DNA of 64,000 nucleotides from Ruminococcus sp. UBA4383. GTDB lineage: Bacteria > Bacillota > Clostridia > Oscillospirales > Ruminococcaceae. Position 1 is the first letter of the stretch; each line of letters opens with the position of its first letter. Made by a program: the position numbers and the translations under genes. The DNA is taken from positions 1 to 64,000 of the forward strand of contig DGRR01000219.1 in NCBI GenBank assembly GCA_002389995.1, in the 5' to 3' direction. Below the pieces are notes generated by a model. That model was not told where the DNA came from. It saw nothing but the letters and a program-made list of their open reading frames with translations, and did not search any database. Positions 46,240 through 55,535 of this stretch are shown here, in pieces.

Positions 46240-47562
46240 TTAAAGGCTGAACATGATATTATTTATGATAGATTCAAGCATTTCCTGTCTGCCGCTTGAA
46301 AGTGAATCTGTAACCTCACCTTTTTCGAGGGCATATTTTTCAAGTTCCTCAAATCCGACTTTTCCGTCAATAATATCCTTGCCTATGCCTGTATTCCATG
46401 AAGAATATCTTTCAGCAACGAAATTGTCAATTCTTCCGTCATCAATCATTTTCTGAGCGATTCTCAGACCAAGTGCGAATGTATCCATACCTGCGATATA
46501 GCTGTAAAAAATATCTTCGGGAGTATATGAGCCACGTCTTGCCTTTGAATCGAAATTAAGTCCGCCGTTGGTGAATCCGCCTGCTTTAAGGACTTCATAC
46601 ATACAAAGTGCCGCATCATAGATATTTGTCGGGAACTGGTCAGTATCCCAGCCGAGAAGCGGGTCGCCCTGATTTGCGTCAATTGAACCGAAAAATCCGT
46701 TATCCCTTGCAACTCTGAGTTCATGCTGGAAAGTATGCTGTGCAAGAGTTGCATGGTTAGCCTCAATATTCATCTTGAAATCCTTTTCAAGACCGTATTT
46801 TCTGAGGAATCCGAGAACGGTTGCGGTATCGAAATCGTACTGATGTTTTGTAGGCTCTTTGGGTTTTGGTTCGATATAGAAATCGCCCGTATAGCCTATT
46901 GAACGGGCATACTTGACAGCCATTTTCATAAGGCGTGCCATATTGTCGAGTTCAAGACCCATATTTGTATTGAGGAGAGTTTCGTATCCTTCTCTGCCTC
47001 CCCAGAATACATAGCCGTTTCCGCCAAGTTTTACAGTAGCTTCGATAGCTTTTTTAATCTGTGCGGCAGCGTATGCGAAAACATCTGCGGAGGGAGATGT
47101 ACCTGCACCGTGCATATAACGAGGGTGGTCAAAGCATTTTGCAGTACCCCAGAGGCATTTCATACCTGTTTCCTTTTGTTTCTGTGCGATGTAGTCGGTG
47201 ATTTCGTCAAGTTTTGCATTAGTTTCTGCGAGATTTCCATATTCGGGAGAGAGGTCACGGTCATGGAAACAGAAATACTCAATTGAAAGCTTGTCCATTA
47301 TCTCGAAAGCGGCATCGACTTTTGCCTTTGCTCTTGCGACAGGGTCGGACTGTCCCCATGTCTTGTCGGCAGTACCCACACCGAACATATCAGTGCCGTC
47401 ACCGCCCATTGTGTGCCACCATGAAAGTGCAAATTTAAGCTGTTCCTTCATAGTTTTACCGCCGATTACCTCATCGGGGTTGTAGTACTTGAACGCCAGA
47501 GGGTTTTGGGAGTTCTTTCCTTCGTACTGGATTTTTCCGATTTTTTCAAAAAATTCGCTCAT
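46240..47562 (-). CDS. xylA: Xylose isomerase
   Basis: This 440-residue class II enzyme converts D-xylose to D-xylulose. It has [32 protein letters not shown] and [17 protein letters not shown], which hold the metal ligands. Full length. AGGAGG precedes the ATG. Together with XylB it gives the isomerase route for xylose, as expected in a plant-fibre degrader. Confidence 0.98.
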   Translation of the reverse strand: MSEFFEKIGKIQYEGKNSQNPLAFKYYNPDEVIGGKTMKEQLKFALSWWHTMGGDGTDMFGVGTADKTWGQSDPVARAKAKVDAAFEIMDKLSIEYFCFHDRDLSPEYGNLAETNAKLDEITDYIAQKQKETGMKCLWGTAKCFDHPRYMHGAGTSPSADVFAYAAAQIKKAIEATVKLGGNGYVFWGGREGYETLLNTNMGLELDNMARLMKMAVKYARSIGYTGDFYIEPKPKEPTKHQYDFDTATVLGFLRKYGLEKDFKMNIEANHATLAQHTFQHELRVARDNGFFGSIDANQGDPLLGWDTDQFPTNIYDAALCMYEVLKAGGFTNGGLNFDSKARRGSYTPEDIFYSYIAGMDTFALGLRIAQKMIDDGRIDNFVAERYSSWNTGIGKDIIDGKVGFEELEKYALEKGEVTDSLSSGRQEMLESIINNIMFSL

Positions 47563-47629
47563 AATAACCTCCTAAGTTATTAATTATATATAAACCTTTT
47601 CAAGGCTTATTTCTAAAACTCACAAGCTA

Positions 47630-47658
47630 ATTATAACATATAAAACTTATTCGGTCAA
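47630..47658 (-). promoter_or_regulatory. Sigma-A promoter of xylA
   Basis: On the minus strand TTGACC (47658-47653), 17 bases ending in TGT and TATAAT (47635-47630). A short CCTT-GAA-AAGG inverted repeat lies downstream of it. No XylR-type operator was recognised. Confidence 0.85.
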
Positions 47659-47714
47659 GCATAAATAACAAAAATTAATCATATCCGCATTAAATAATAT
47701 AAAATTTATAAAAC

Positions 47715-47746
47715 AAAAAGGAACTGAATGTCAGTTCCTTTTTTAA
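47715..47746 (-). terminator. Terminator of the 397-residue membrane protein gene
   Basis: A 13-bp stem, AAAAAGGAACTGA/TCAGTTCCTTTTT, around a 3-base loop; an A-run upstream gives the T-run on the minus strand. Confidence 0.85.
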
Positions 47747-47749
47747 TCA

Positions 47750-48943
47750 TCATGTTTCGAGGAGGTCAGTGGAAAGTTTTCTTGATGTAACATCGAAATA
47801 GTTTTCAAGTTCTGCAACATAGTATCTGAAACAGATTTTTCCGTTATACAGCATTACATCACCTGATTCTGAAACTCCGAGGTCAGCAAGGTCGCTGTCG
47901 GAAAGTTCACTCAGAAGCATGGAATTTTTAAGAGTGATATAGAAATTACTGAGCCACTCTGTACTCATATCTTTAAGGTAGAGTTTTTCGCCGTCTGCGA
48001 GGGGATATTCCTCAAGGGTTCTCTCTGTCGGTTCTTTGATATAGTAGTCTCCCATGGAATCTCTTGCAATGTTGAAAATTGCGAGCTGTTCGTCTGTGAG
48101 GGTACTCAGCGGTATGGGGTCAACATCTGAGGCTGTAAGACCGAGCTTGAATTTATCTTCTGTTTCTATATCCGAAAGCTGGAGTCTGTCATTGAATGTA
48201 TGACCGAACTTAGCAAGATTTTCGTCACTGGGGTGTATGGCGATATTGTCGGAAATATCGTCAAGCTGTTTGGTTATATCACTTCTTGACATTGTAGTCC
48301 ACTGGATATCTATATTTTCGCATATAGGTCTTTCCTGATATACAATCCGTTCCATATTTTTGAGTGTGAAAGTAGCGAAAGGATATACAACATCTGCATA
48401 GTTCGGTTCAACGTATACGGCTGTACTTCCGTTTGAAGTATCTTCGGTATTCACAACTCTGTATCTGTAAAGACCTGTTGGAGAAACACCGCTTTCGACT
48501 TCATGCTGTACTGCTGATGATACAAAGAACGATGTAAACAGAAAATATCCGAGCGCACCGAATATATACAAAAGCAGTATTATTGTACCGAATGCCGTTT
48601 TAGCACCTTCTCCCGCACCCGAAAGCAACAGGATTACAACACCCGTGACGATTATGGGGATTATCATTTCCCACTCACCGAAATACAGAAGCACCACGGG
48701 CAGCATAAGCGGCAATATCAGGAAACTGCATATTCGTGTAATAATCTGATGCCTTGTATAGAGCATATTGACAAGGGCAAGGACTGATACTACAATTGCG
48801 ATAATCATAAGATTCACCCGTGAGGGAATATGTATCTTATAGAATACAGAATAATAGCAGAGAGAGCCGACTATAAATGTATACAGCAGGCTGAGCAGTG
48901 CAAAAACTCTTTTTGTCCATATATTTGCAAAAAAACTTTTCAT
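47750..48943 (-). CDS. Unknown membrane protein, 397 residues
   Basis: I do not recognise a family. The first ~160 residues hold about five membrane spans. A soluble C-terminal part (about 165-397) has GLYRYRVVNTED, mixed alpha/beta character and two short acidic helices. CGGAGGT precedes the ATG, and it has its own promoter and terminator. Confidence 0.75.
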   Translation of the reverse strand: MKSFFANIWTKRVFALLSLLYTFIVGSLCYYSVFYKIHIPSRVNLMIIAIVVSVLALVNMLYTRHQIITRICSFLILPLMLPVVLLYFGEWEMIIPIIVTGVVILLLSGAGEGAKTAFGTIILLLYIFGALGYFLFTSFFVSSAVQHEVESGVSPTGLYRYRVVNTEDTSNGSTAVYVEPNYADVVYPFATFTLKNMERIVYQERPICENIDIQWTTMSRSDITKQLDDISDNIAIHPSDENLAKFGHTFNDRLQLSDIETEDKFKLGLTASDVDPIPLSTLTDEQLAIFNIARDSMGDYYIKEPTERTLEEYPLADGEKLYLKDMSTEWLSNFYITLKNSMLLSELSDSDLADLGVSESGDVMLYNGKICFRYYVAELENYFDVTSRKLSTDLLET

Positions 48944-48987
48944 TTCTACCTCCGAAATAAATACAGGTTTTAAGTCCGCATAAATCT

Positions 48988-49016
48988 ATTATATCATTTT
49001 TAAAGTAATAATACAA
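48988..49016 (-). promoter_or_regulatory. Sigma-A promoter of the 397-residue protein gene
   Basis: On the minus strand TTGTAT (49016-49011), 17 bases, TATAAT (48993-48988). Confidence 0.8.
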
Positions 49017-49039
49017 GATGTTTTTAAAATTTTTTCGGT

Positions 49040-49061
49040 TATTTGGTTACTATTTGGTTAC
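49040..49061. repeat. Tandem 11-bp repeats upstream of the vanZ-like promoter
   Basis: TATTTGGTTAC occurs twice in tandem (49040-49050, 49051-49061), 13 bases before the -35 hexamer of the VanZ-like gene. An 11-bp period is what OmpR/PhoB-type response regulators bind, so an activator site is possible. Confidence 0.5.
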
Positions 49062-49074
49062 AGTTTTTCAACAC

Positions 49075-49103
49075 TTTACAAATCTGAATATATATGTTAT
49101 AAT
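49075..49103 (+). promoter_or_regulatory. Extended -10 promoter of the vanZ-like gene
   Basis: TTTACA (49075-49080), 17 bases ending in TGT, TATAAT (49098-49103). Confidence 0.85.
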
Positions 49104-49161
49104 TACAGTATTGACTGAATATAAGAAAATATTAAAATTATAATTAAAAAAGGGGATTCAC

Positions 49162-49665
49162 ATGGCAGGTTATTTCAGAAATATTTCGGTAATGCGAAAA
49201 ATATTCATTCTTCTTGCGCTGGCAGTCATGGTTATAATCTTTTGTTTTTCAAGCGAAAATTCATCACAGTCATCTCTCACAAGCAGAGGCATAACGAAAT
49301 ATCTTGTTTCAATATTCGTCCCTGACCTTGAATGGCATACATGGGCTGAACAGAAGGAAATAATGAACACTGCCACTCATATTGTACGCAAATGCGCCCA
49401 TTTCAGCATATATGCACTTCTCGGATTCTTTACAGGTCTTTCCATGGGCAAGGGGAAATTTTTAAGCTTAAATTCTGTAATCTCGCTTGATTTGTGTTTT
49501 CTCTATGCCTGCTCCGACGAAATGCATCAGCTTTTTATATCAGGGCGTTCAGGGGAATTTACTGATATTATCATAGATACTTGCGGCAGTTGTACGGGAA
49601 TTATAATATCTGTCCTTATATACAGGCTGTTTTGCAGGATATTCAAAAAAGAGCTGTCACAATGA
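49162..49665 (+). CDS. VanZ-like membrane protein
   Basis: The 167-residue protein has about four membrane spans and the VanZ-family pattern: FCFSSENSSQSS, VRKCAHFSIYALLGFF, SDEMHQLFISGRSGEFTDIIID. VanZ itself gives low-level teicoplanin resistance; most relatives are uncharacterised. Its last codons and stop form the left arm of a terminator. Confidence 0.85.
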   Translation: MAGYFRNISVMRKIFILLALAVMVIIFCFSSENSSQSSLTSRGITKYLVSIFVPDLEWHTWAEQKEIMNTATHIVRKCAHFSIYALLGFFTGLSMGKGKFLSLNSVISLDLCFLYACSDEMHQLFISGRSGEFTDIIIDTCGSCTGIIISVLIYRLFCRIFKKELSQ

Positions 49666-49676
49666 CAGCTCTTTGA
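49646..49676. terminator. Bidirectional terminator of the vanZ-like gene and spoVM
   Basis: A 12-bp stem, AAAGAGCTGTCA/TGACAGCTCTTT (49648-49659/49663-49674), with an A-run on the left and T-rich sequence on the right. It overlaps the vanZ-like stop codon. Confidence 0.85.
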
Positions 49677-49677
49677 T

Positions 49678-49767
49678 TTATTGCTCCTGATTTTCTTTTT
49701 TTATTCCGAAAATCGCCCTCAGTATGCCTGAAAGTATCTTAGGACTTTTTATCACGACTATTTTCAT
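49678..49767 (-). CDS. spoVM: Stage V sporulation protein SpoVM (29 residues)
   Basis: A GGGAGGG site six bases before ATG 49767 leads a 29-codon gene ending in TAA. The peptide begins MKIVVIKSPK and continues ILSGILRAIFG with a basic end. Compared from memory with Bacillus SpoVM (26 residues, MKFYTIKLPKFLGGIVRAML), about 12 positions are identical, including Pro9, Lys10, Gly14, Arg17 and Ala18. SpoVM is an amphipathic helix that marks the curved forespore membrane for coat assembly. Position after thiN and rsgA matches Bacillus. It is too short for most gene callers. Confidence 0.92.
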   Translation of the reverse strand: MKIVVIKSPKILSGILRAIFGIKKENQEQ

Positions 49768-49820
49768 ATGTATCCCTCCCTTGCTGTTATAGTACATTAT
49801 ATTCAGCAGGGGTTTTTTGG

Positions 49821-50450
49821 TTACTTTTCAGACCATATGAGGAGGGCTTTTCCTGAGCGTATGGAAATTACGGCTTTTCCGTCCGTTATTTCGTTGCTTA
49901 CACCGAGCGGAAAACTGTTTTTCAGGGTATAATTTTTGAGCGGATATTTAGTGCCACGCATATATTCTATGTCAAGTTCGTCACTTACGGCAAAAAGTGA
50001 AAAATATCCGCTTTCAGATGCAGTAAAATTATGCACACCTTTTCCGAGGGCGGTGACAAAATTTCCGTTGTCACACATTGACATACGGCAGCCGTTTTCG
50101 CACGCATACACAAGAGTCTGTATATTTGCAAAAGTATGGTCGAATCTTCCGCCCATTCCGCCGAGGAGAAGTATATTTGTACAGCCTTTTTCTATTGCAA
50201 GCTTTACAGCGAGCATTGTATCGGTATCATCTTTTTCGGGTTTACTGCGGTGAACTTCGACACTTTCGGGGATATCACCGTCAAATGAATCGAAATCGCC
50301 TACAAACACATCTGGGATTATTTCAAGTTCCTCTGCGAGTTTATAACCTCTGTCAGCGGCTATAATTATTCCGTTTCTGCGGAAATTTTCAACGGCTAAT
50401 TTTTTGATATTACCTGCATCTCCGCCTGCAAGTATAACACAGTATTTCAT
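49821..50450 (-). CDS. thiN: Thiamine pyrophosphokinase
   Basis: The 209-residue enzyme makes thiamine diphosphate from thiamine and ATP. It has AADRGYKLAEEL, PDVFVGDFDSFD, EKDDTDTMLAV and GGMGGRFDHTFANI. The start is set at ATG 50450, overlapping the rsgA stop (ATGA). A GTG four codons upstream is less likely. Confidence 0.95.
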   Translation of the reverse strand: MKYCVILAGGDAGNIKKLAVENFRRNGIIIAADRGYKLAEELEIIPDVFVGDFDSFDGDIPESVEVHRSKPEKDDTDTMLAVKLAIEKGCTNILLLGGMGGRFDHTFANIQTLVYACENGCRMSMCDNGNFVTALGKGVHNFTASESGYFSLFAVSDELDIEYMRGTKYPLKNYTLKNSFPLGVSNEITDGKAVISIRSGKALLIWSEK

Positions 50451-51325
50451 TTGATTTCCCACTCCTTCAGCTTTTTTGCCTCATCATACATAGTGCAGTA
50501 GCTTGCATGACGGCTTTCGGATATTTCGCCCCTTCTGACGGCATCAATTATAACACAGCCTTTTTCGCATATATGGGCGCAGTCACGGAAACGGCATTCT
50601 CCCTCCGCCTTTGAAAATTCTCTGAAACAGCCTGCAATTTCCTCCTTGCGAATTATATCGTATCTGTTTGTCTCAAAGGTTGAAAATCCGGGGGTATCTG
50701 CGATATATCCGCCTTCAGCGAGTTTATAGAGTTCGGCATGGCGTGTGGTATGCCTTCCTCTGCCGAGTTTACGGCTTATTTCGCCTGTCGGGATATTCAG
50801 CGATGAATCAACGGCATTTAAAAGTGTAGATTTTCCCGCACCTGAATTTCCTGTAAATGCGCTGATTTTTCCTTTGATGAGATTTCTGACAGCATCTATT
50901 GTATTTTCGTCATTATAACTGACTTCAATGACATCTATTCCTATACTGCTGTATATTTTTCTGATTTCGGTACTTTCGCCGAGGTCTGTTTTAGTGATGA
51001 CGACAGCGGGGGTTATTCCCTTATATTCTGCTACTGCGATAAATTTGTCAATGAGAAGAAAATTCGGTGCAGGACTTACCGTAGACACTACAAATACAAG
51101 CAGGTCAAGGTTTGCAAGCGGAGGTCTTATTATATGGTTTTTCCTCGGAAATACGTCATATATAACATTGTCTTTAATCTGAACTTTGTCGCCTGTGCAT
51201 GGGCTTATGCCTTTACTGCGGAAAACTCCTCTTGCCTTGCACTCATATAAACCGTCAGGGGTCTCTACGGTATAGAGACCCCCGAGGCATTTTATTATTA
51301 TACCGCAGTTATTTTCGGTATTCAT
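50447..51325 (-). CDS. rsgA: Ribosome small subunit-dependent GTPase
   Basis: This 292-residue GTPase helps 30S maturation. An OB domain is followed by a circularly permuted G domain with the order TKTD (G4), GNSGAGKSTLLN (G1), DTPGFS (G3), and a zinc-binding end (CRFRDCAHICEKGC). The start is set at the ATG overlapping the prkC stop (TGATG). Confidence 0.96.
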   Translation of the reverse strand: MNTENNCGIIIKCLGGLYTVETPDGLYECKARGVFRSKGISPCTGDKVQIKDNVIYDVFPRKNHIIRPPLANLDLLVFVVSTVSPAPNFLLIDKFIAVAEYKGITPAVVITKTDLGESTEIRKIYSSIGIDVIEVSYNDENTIDAVRNLIKGKISAFTGNSGAGKSTLLNAVDSSLNIPTGEISRKLGRGRHTTRHAELYKLAEGGYIADTPGFSTFETNRYDIIRKEEIAGCFREFSKAEGECRFRDCAHICEKGCVIIDAVRRGEISESRHASYCTMYDEAKKLKEWEIK

Positions 51326-53730
51326 CAATACCATACCCACTGACCTGTTACGGCATCAACGTAACCGTTTACACCAGGCTGATATTCTCTCCAATGACCG
51401 TCAACAGGGTCCCATTCGCCGTTGACATAAGGCTGGTAGGTATATTCTGTGGGAGCTTCCGTAGGCGGCTGCTGAGTTTCTTCCTGAGGCTGTTCCTGAG
51501 GCTGTTCCTGAGGCTGTTCCTGAGGCTGTTCTTCCTGCTGCTGCTGCTGTTCTTCTTCCTTATTTTCGGTAGCTTTCGGGAATCCTTCAACCTGGTCGAA
51601 TGCTGCCCATACGTCCTCGGTTTCTGTTGTGATAGTACCCTCGGCAAAGTTGAAGTAATAAGTTCCGATAGTAGCTCTTACGTTTGTATTGAGGTTAGTA
51701 AGCATTACTGTTACATATACCTTTTCGCCTGAACCCTTTACATCATGGCTGATAGTTGACATTTCGGGGCAGAGGATATTGGGAGTTGTATCTGTACTTA
51801 CTTCGCCGTCTTCGCCTTTGAGCATGAAGTCGATAACGAAACGTCCGTTAGCTTCTGCGGGGAAGTTTACAGCATAGGTTATCTGACCGTCAGGATTCTG
51901 ACCGTTACTTACCTGAAATACGATTTCCGAACCCATATCGACTTTTTCGCCTTTTTCGATGCTCTGACCTACGACCTTGCCTTCGTCCTCATAAGATGCA
52001 ACTGATTCAGTGCTTGGTTTAAGACCCTTGTATTCAGCAAGTGCAACGGCATCTTCTGCATCAAGACCGATATATTCGTCAACGCTTACCTGACCTGCTT
52101 CGAGACCCATGCTTACATAGAGGAGGATAGTCTGACCCTTATGGACTTCTGTACCCTCACTTGGTTCAGTTCGTATTACATAGCCTTTTTCTATTTCGGA
52201 GCTTGAAGCATTTTTGACTTCACATTCAAGACCTCTCTGGCGGAGCTGGTCTTTTGCGAGTTCCTGATTCATATTTGCGAGTTTGGGGACTTCAACAGTT
52301 TCCATACCCTTGCTTATTTTTACTTTGAGGATATCGCCCTTTTTGAACTCTGTACCTGCTGCGATGTCCTGAGAGATGATTATACCTGCATCATATTCGT
52401 TATATTCTGCGCCGTCCTCCTGAAACTGTATGCTGTTTCCGTACTGTGAAACTGCATCGTTGAAGTCCATGCCTACGAAATCGGGCATTGTATAGTCATT
52501 TTTATCGCTATTGTTTTTGAGCAGACCGCTGAGGAGGGTAGCTATAAATATAACTGCAACTATGATAACTACAACGACTACTGCGGTGAGTACGGGGACA
52601 ACGAGTGAGGAACGTTCTTCCTCTTCTTCTTCCTCTTCCTCGCCTGCTTCATCGGGTTCATAGTATCCGTCATTGTTATATATATCTCCGTATCCCTGAG
52701 GCTGCTGGGGCGGATAGGGCTGCTGCTGGGGGTCTGCGTAGCCCTGAACGGGTGCGCCTGCATATATGGGCTGCTGCTGCTGAAGCTGTGCGGCTTCTGC
52801 CTCCTGAGCGGCTCTGATATTTGCAGATGTATCGAAATAGCGTGTACTGCTCTGACCGTCATCATCTTCTTCCTGATAGTAGTTGAAGGTAAGTTCGGGA
52901 TTTGACTTGAACTTTTCGAGGTCGGAAATCATTTCGGCAGTTGTCTGGTATCTGTCCTCAGGTTTCTTTTCCATAGCTCTGAGGACTATTTCTTCAAGAC
53001 CGTCAGGGATATCGGGGTTGACAGCTCTTGGTCTTTCGGGAATATCGTGCATATGCATAACGGCAATAGTTACGGGGTTATCGCTGTCGAAAGGCTTTTT
53101 GCCCGTAAGCATCTCGTACATCATAGCACCTACGGAATATATATCGCTTTTTGCGTCGGTAGGTTCACCGCTTGCCTGTTCGGGGCTTATATAGTGAACG
53201 CTTCCGATAGCCTGGTCGGTAGCTGTTTTTCCTGCTTCGCTTGCGAACTTGGCGATACCGAAGTCCATGACTTTTATAGTGCCGTCTGTAAAGAGCATTA
53301 TATTCTGCGGTTTTATATCACGGTGGACGATTCCCTTATCGTGGGCGTGCTGTAATGCACGGAGTATCTGGATAATGAAGTGGAGGGTATCCTTCCATGT
53401 AAGGACTTTTTCCTCCTCGATATACTCTTTGAGGGTGATACCGTCGATATATTCCATTACGATGTATTGTATTTTGTCGGAGAATCCCACATCGAACACT
53501 TTTACTATATTGGGGTGTGAGAGTACGGCTATTGCCTTTGATTCGGTTCTGAATCTTCTGAGAAATTCCTCATTTTCGGAAAATTCCTTTTTGAGAATTT
53601 TGATTGCGACGGTTTTGTTATCAATAACATCAACGCCCTTATAGACCTTAGCCATACCGCCTATGCCTATAAGCTCGGTTATTTCGTACCTGCCGTCAAG
53701 TTTCTTGCCAATGTTCTTGTCCTTGTCCAT
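51325..53730 (-). CDS. prkC: PASTA Ser/Thr protein kinase
   Basis: This 801-residue membrane kinase senses muropeptides or lipid II. The kinase domain (about 14-275) has IGIGGMAKVYKG, Lys44, Asp138 in HRDIKPQN and DFGIA. After a Gln/Pro-rich linker and an acidic run come the membrane span (376-404), three PASTA repeats (about 413-475, 477-542, 547-610) and a beta-rich domain (to about 700). Gln-Pro-Gln-Glu tandem repeats (about 731-751) and an unusual Trp/Tyr/Gly-rich tail (762-801) follow. It pairs with PrpC upstream. Confidence 0.97.
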   Translation of the reverse strand: MDKDKNIGKKLDGRYEITELIGIGGMAKVYKGVDVIDNKTVAIKILKKEFSENEEFLRRFRTESKAIAVLSHPNIVKVFDVGFSDKIQYIVMEYIDGITLKEYIEEEKVLTWKDTLHFIIQILRALQHAHDKGIVHRDIKPQNIMLFTDGTIKVMDFGIAKFASEAGKTATDQAIGSVHYISPEQASGEPTDAKSDIYSVGAMMYEMLTGKKPFDSDNPVTIAVMHMHDIPERPRAVNPDIPDGLEEIVLRAMEKKPEDRYQTTAEMISDLEKFKSNPELTFNYYQEEDDDGQSSTRYFDTSANIRAAQEAEAAQLQQQQPIYAGAPVQGYADPQQQPYPPQQPQGYGDIYNNDGYYEPDEAGEEEEEEEEERSSLVVPVLTAVVVVVIIVAVIFIATLLSGLLKNNSDKNDYTMPDFVGMDFNDAVSQYGNSIQFQEDGAEYNEYDAGIIISQDIAAGTEFKKGDILKVKISKGMETVEVPKLANMNQELAKDQLRQRGLECEVKNASSSEIEKGYVIRTEPSEGTEVHKGQTILLYVSMGLEAGQVSVDEYIGLDAEDAVALAEYKGLKPSTESVASYEDEGKVVGQSIEKGEKVDMGSEIVFQVSNGQNPDGQITYAVNFPAEANGRFVIDFMLKGEDGEVSTDTTPNILCPEMSTISHDVKGSGEKVYVTVMLTNLNTNVRATIGTYYFNFAEGTITTETEDVWAAFDQVEGFPKATENKEEEQQQQQEEQPQEQPQEQPQEQPQEETQQPPTEAPTEYTYQPYVNGEWDPVDGHWREYQPGVNGYVDAVTGQWVWY
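51478..51540. repeat. 12-bp tandem repeats coding for Gln-Pro-Gln-Glu in prkC
   Basis: About four or five copies of TTCCTGAGGCTG lie within the prkC 3' end and encode the QPQE stalk. Copy number may vary between strains. Confidence 0.8.
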
Positions 53731-53750
53731 ACTTATTTCCTTCCTTTGTA

Positions 53751-54476
53751 TTAATCAGAAATTACCGCAACAGATACGTTGTCACGTCCGCCCTTGCTCA
53801 GTGAAAGGTTTATAAGTTCCTGCACAACATCGTCAAAGGCTGTATTGGTAATAACATTATATATTTCATCATCGCTGCAATATCCCGAAAGACCGTCGGA
53901 ACAAAGCAGGAGACTTATCTTGTTTTCATAATCGAGGATAAATGTATCTGTAAGCACTGTTTTTTCAACGCCTACTGCCCTGATGAGCATATTTTTCTGT
54001 GGGTGGCAGTCTCTTTCCTCCTCGGTTATTTTGCCCTGTTCATAGAGCAGAGTTGCAACATTGTGGTCGGTAGTAATCTGATGCAGACCGCTGTCCGTTA
54101 TAAGGTAGGCTCTGCTGTCGCCCACATTTGCGATAAATGCTGATTTATCCGTTACAAATGCAGCCACGCAGGTAGTACCCATTCCGAAATTCTGATAATT
54201 CATCTTGGCTCTTTCGTATATGACAGAATTTGCGGCTGATACTGATGATACGAGGAGCTTACGCAGTTCTTCGTCATCAATATTCTCGTTATATCCTGCG
54301 GAAAATCTCTGGAAAAACTCTTCCATGGCAATGGTACTTGCTTCTTTTCCCGCACATTCTCCGCCCATACCGTCACACACGACAGCGAGGACATTATTTC
54401 CGAAATACTCACATCTTACTGAATCCTGATTCTCCTCACGTCTCAGACCAATATCCGTACCCGATCTGAATCTCAC
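53751..54476 (-). CDS. prpC: PP2C-type Ser/Thr phosphatase
   Basis: This 241-residue metal-dependent phosphatase reverses PrkC phosphorylation. It has REENQDSV, VCDGMGGECAGKEAS, NVGDSRAY, LLLCSDGLSGYCSD and GGRDNVSVAVI. The GTG start overlaps the rlmN stop by 4 bases. Confidence 0.96.
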   Translation of the reverse strand: MRFRSGTDIGLRREENQDSVRCEYFGNNVLAVVCDGMGGECAGKEASTIAMEEFFQRFSAGYNENIDDEELRKLLVSSVSAANSVIYERAKMNYQNFGMGTTCVAAFVTDKSAFIANVGDSRAYLITDSGLHQITTDHNVATLLYEQGKITEEERDCHPQKNMLIRAVGVEKTVLTDTFILDYENKISLLLCSDGLSGYCSDDEIYNVITNTAFDDVVQELINLSLSKGGRDNVSVAVISD

Positions 54477-55531
54477 TTATCCGCACCTCCGTTTCCTGAA
54501 TTTTCTTTATCTGCGTCACGTCTGAGCTGACCGCAGGCGGCTTCTATATCGCTTCCGAGGGTTCTTCTGACGGTGGCATTCACACCTCTCTCGGCGAGAT
54601 ACTTTGCAAAATCTGCGGCTTTTGCTCTTGTTGTACGATAATTTCTTTCTTTCACCTTATTGACGGGAATAAGGTTTACATGGCAGTTCATACCTCTTAT
54701 GAGGGCTGAAAGCTTATCTGCATCTTTTTCCGATGAATTTACGTCATCTATGACGGCATATTCAAAGGTAATGCGTCTGCCTGTTTTTTCTGTATAATCT
54801 CTGCAAGCCCTGATTAATTCAGGGATATGGTATTTTCTGTTCACGGGCATTATTTCGCTTCTGCGTTTATCATCTGCGCTGTGGAGCGATACCGAAAGCG
54901 TAAGACCGAGTCTGAGTTCTGCGAGTTCATATATTTTCGGCACAATTCCGCAGGTTGAAAGCGATACATGGCGCAGGCTGAGGTTATTTCCGTTTTTATC
55001 CGAAACGAGTTTCAGAAATCTGAGAACATTGTCATAATTGTCGAGGGGTTCGCCTATGCCCATGAGGACGATACCCGATACTCTTATATTTCTGTCTGAT
55101 TCGGTATTGTATATCTGCATAAGTATTTCAGACGGATTCAGGTTTCTTACATAGCCTGCGATAGTCGAGGCGCAGAAGTTACAGCCCATTTTACAGCCCA
55201 CCTGAGTTGAGACACATATGCTGTAACCGTAGTTGTATTCCATGAGGACAGTTTCGACAAAATTACCGTCATTGAGCCTATAAAGATATTTTACAGTATT
55301 ATCCATATGAGATTCAAGCTTTTTCTGCATAAATAGTCCATTTACACAAAATTTTTCTTTCAGAGCGGTTCTCAATTGGACAGATATATCAGTCATTTTA
55401 TCGAAATCAAAGACTCTTTTCACATGAAGCCACTGAAATATTTGTTTTGCCCTGAATTTTTTCTCTCCGAGGTCTGTTAAAATTTTTTCAATTTCATCAA
55501 GACCGAGGCTGAGTATATCAATTTTATCCAA
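54473..55531 (-). CDS. rlmN: 23S rRNA A2503 / tRNA methyltransferase (radical SAM)
   Basis: The 352-residue radical SAM enzyme makes 2-methyladenosine in 23S rRNA. The CxxxCxxC cluster is in QVGCKMGCNFCAST, and MGIGEPLDNYDNVLRF and the catalytic Cys near the end (IEAACGQLRRD) are present. The start codon is TTG. Confidence 0.97.
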   Translation of the reverse strand: MDKIDILSLGLDEIEKILTDLGEKKFRAKQIFQWLHVKRVFDFDKMTDISVQLRTALKEKFCVNGLFMQKKLESHMDNTVKYLYRLNDGNFVETVLMEYNYGYSICVSTQVGCKMGCNFCASTIAGYVRNLNPSEILMQIYNTESDRNIRVSGIVLMGIGEPLDNYDNVLRFLKLVSDKNGNNLSLRHVSLSTCGIVPKIYELAELRLGLTLSVSLHSADDKRRSEIMPVNRKYHIPELIRACRDYTEKTGRRITFEYAVIDDVNSSEKDADKLSALIRGMNCHVNLIPVNKVKERNYRTTRAKAADFAKYLAERGVNATVRRTLGSDIEAACGQLRRDADKENSGNGGADK

Positions 55532-55535
55532 CAGT

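Noticed and set aside
47563..47715. XylR operator upstream of xylA
   Set aside because: No TTAGTTTGTTT-type inverted repeat; only a short CCTT/AAGG repeat.
51478..51540. Possible CRISPR-like short repeats
   Set aside because: The units are tandem without spacers and code in frame for QPQE in prkC.
51199..51732. Plus-strand frame with SFFLRLFLRLFLRLF repeats
   Set aside because: It is antisense to the prkC repeat region, with no start signals.
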